This document shows positions 62,911 through 64,000 of a stretch of 64,000 nt of DNA, piece after piece. The stretch comes from Burhinus oedicnemus. Its lineage: Eukaryota; Chordata; Aves; Charadriiformes; Burhinidae. The stretch is from the NCBI GenBank assembly GCA_008921705.1, contig VFFE01007030.1:1407201-1471200 (forward strand), in the 5' to 3' direction. The notes beneath the pieces are model-generated. The model searched no databases. It had not been told where the DNA came from and saw nothing but the letters and a program-made list of their open reading frames with translations. Position 1 is the first letter of the stretch, and every line of letters begins with the position of its first letter. The position numbers and the translations under genes are program-made.

Positions 62911-64000
62911 GTCTGTGTTCATTAGTGTATCTCCCCCTGTCCTCAAACTGATATTCCTGTGCCTCATACTCCTCTGCTCTCAGCCAAATCCATGAGCACA
63001 GCATGTGTCTTACTCCTTTTAGAGCAGGACCAACAAGATGATAACACAACCTATCAGCCACTCCATCCTTTCAACTGACAGAAGATCTCCTATTTCCAAC
63101 TATGAATATAAGCATTATCTCACCATAGGACTGACTTACATTACTATTCTGCTTTTGTAACAACCTTGAAATTTATCCAAGCAAAAAGTAAAGCTAAAAG
63201 AACATCCTTACAGTTGCACAAATAAACACTCAGAAGCTATAAAATGCTGGAGTTACAGTAGCCCACAACACAGTGTAGCATAGTCTTTGAGCCCCAAATT
63301 ACCAGTTCTTTTTCCTCAGACCCCTGCCTCGTCCAGTGCACAGGACAAAGTGTGCGTCATTACAGAGGAACTGATTGATGTATTACCTTTTTACTTGTTC
63401 AGTGTGTGCCCCCAAACCTCTATTAAAGCTCTTCACCAAAGACATAGTTACTCATTTCCTCTTGAGCTCTTCTGTTTTTTTAAAATCTTAATTTATTTTC
63501 TTGTGTTTCTGCAAGATGAGGGTCTTCCCCTTCTCATTCACAGAGAAGTGGACAGATATTAAGGGAAGAAGCATTTTTGGGTACACAGTCTAGGTCAAGT
63601 AGGAGATGATTTTTTAGACTGTGTCTTTAAATGGTTCTTTATACAGTTCCACAGTGGAAGTGCACTTAAAATTGTAACTGTGAGTACCAGGTTTTTCTGT
63701 AAATTAAAGTCCAGAGTTTCAAGCTGGATCTTGAAGGAACACTTGTGAAAAATCTGTTTTAAGTGACTTGCCTGCCATTGCACTGGAATTGCGTGGCAGA
63801 CAGAAAGCTTCAGCTCCTCAGCCCTCTACCGCCTAAAGAAAGACCATTGTTCACCTTTCAGCTCCCTACCTCACATGTTATGCAAACTGGGGAACAGTTT
63901 AGTGAATCAGGTAGGGAATAAACCCTGGGACAACAGCCTGCCTGTTGCATTAGTAATTCTATTGCATCCCTGGACAATTCCCTTGGGAATGCACTGAAAG

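Larger units (their letters stand above)
56425..64000 (-). other. POU6F2: POU6F2 upstream intron, running off the right edge
   Basis: No further POU6F2 exon could be recognised here on the minus strand, so this is read as the intron preceding the POU-specific exon. It contains a decayed repeat at 58887-58940, an 18-bp perfect tandem duplication at 61248-61283, and two strongly strand-asymmetric purine-rich tracts (about 59,830-60,490 and 62,470-62,910). A small upstream exon could be missed by eye. Confidence 0.6.

Overview
This window is vertebrate nuclear DNA, most likely from a bird. It is AT-rich and intron- and desert-like, with no operons, bacterial genes or CRISPR. It carries CR1 retrotransposon pieces, including a classic sauropsid CR1 3' tail ending in ATTCTATGATTCTATA. 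The only protein-coding gene I can support is a POU-homeodomain gene recognisable as POU6F2. A non-avian reptile cannot be fully excluded from the sequence alone.

Layout. About 1-47,980 is a non-coding desert lying 3' of POU6F2. It holds a CR1 3' tail (11.0 kb), a separate CR1 ORF2 fragment (11.7-12.3 kb), a probable antisense CR1 piece (26.7 kb), two related GC-rich repeat copies (15.4-15.95 and 36.1-36.5 kb), a perfect 40-bp tandem duplication (6.55 kb), several microsatellites, an unexplained GC-richer island (44.7-45.5 kb) and an assembly gap of 831 N (33,500-34,330). About 47,980-52,430 is the likely long 3' UTR of POU6F2, which is transcribed on the minus strand. The last coding exon is 52,431-52,935 and the preceding exon is 56,256-56,424, separated by a 3.3-kb intron with a local CpG cluster. 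From 56,425 to the right edge is the next upstream intron; the N-terminal exons lie outside the window.

The two exons together encode the C-terminal half of POU6F2: the POU-specific domain, linker, POU homeodomain and C-terminal tail. The last exon has two usable 3' splice sites 108 nt apart. The distal one inserts 36 residues into the POU-specific domain, exactly where its DNA-recognition helix should run. The proximal one gives an uninterrupted domain. This matches the known two-isoform behaviour of POU6F2 (RPF-1) in mammals and is the most informative biology in the window.

I found no convincing undescribed system. The remaining observations are unexplained compositional islands, repeat structures and small ORFs. 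They are listed with the comparisons that would settle them.
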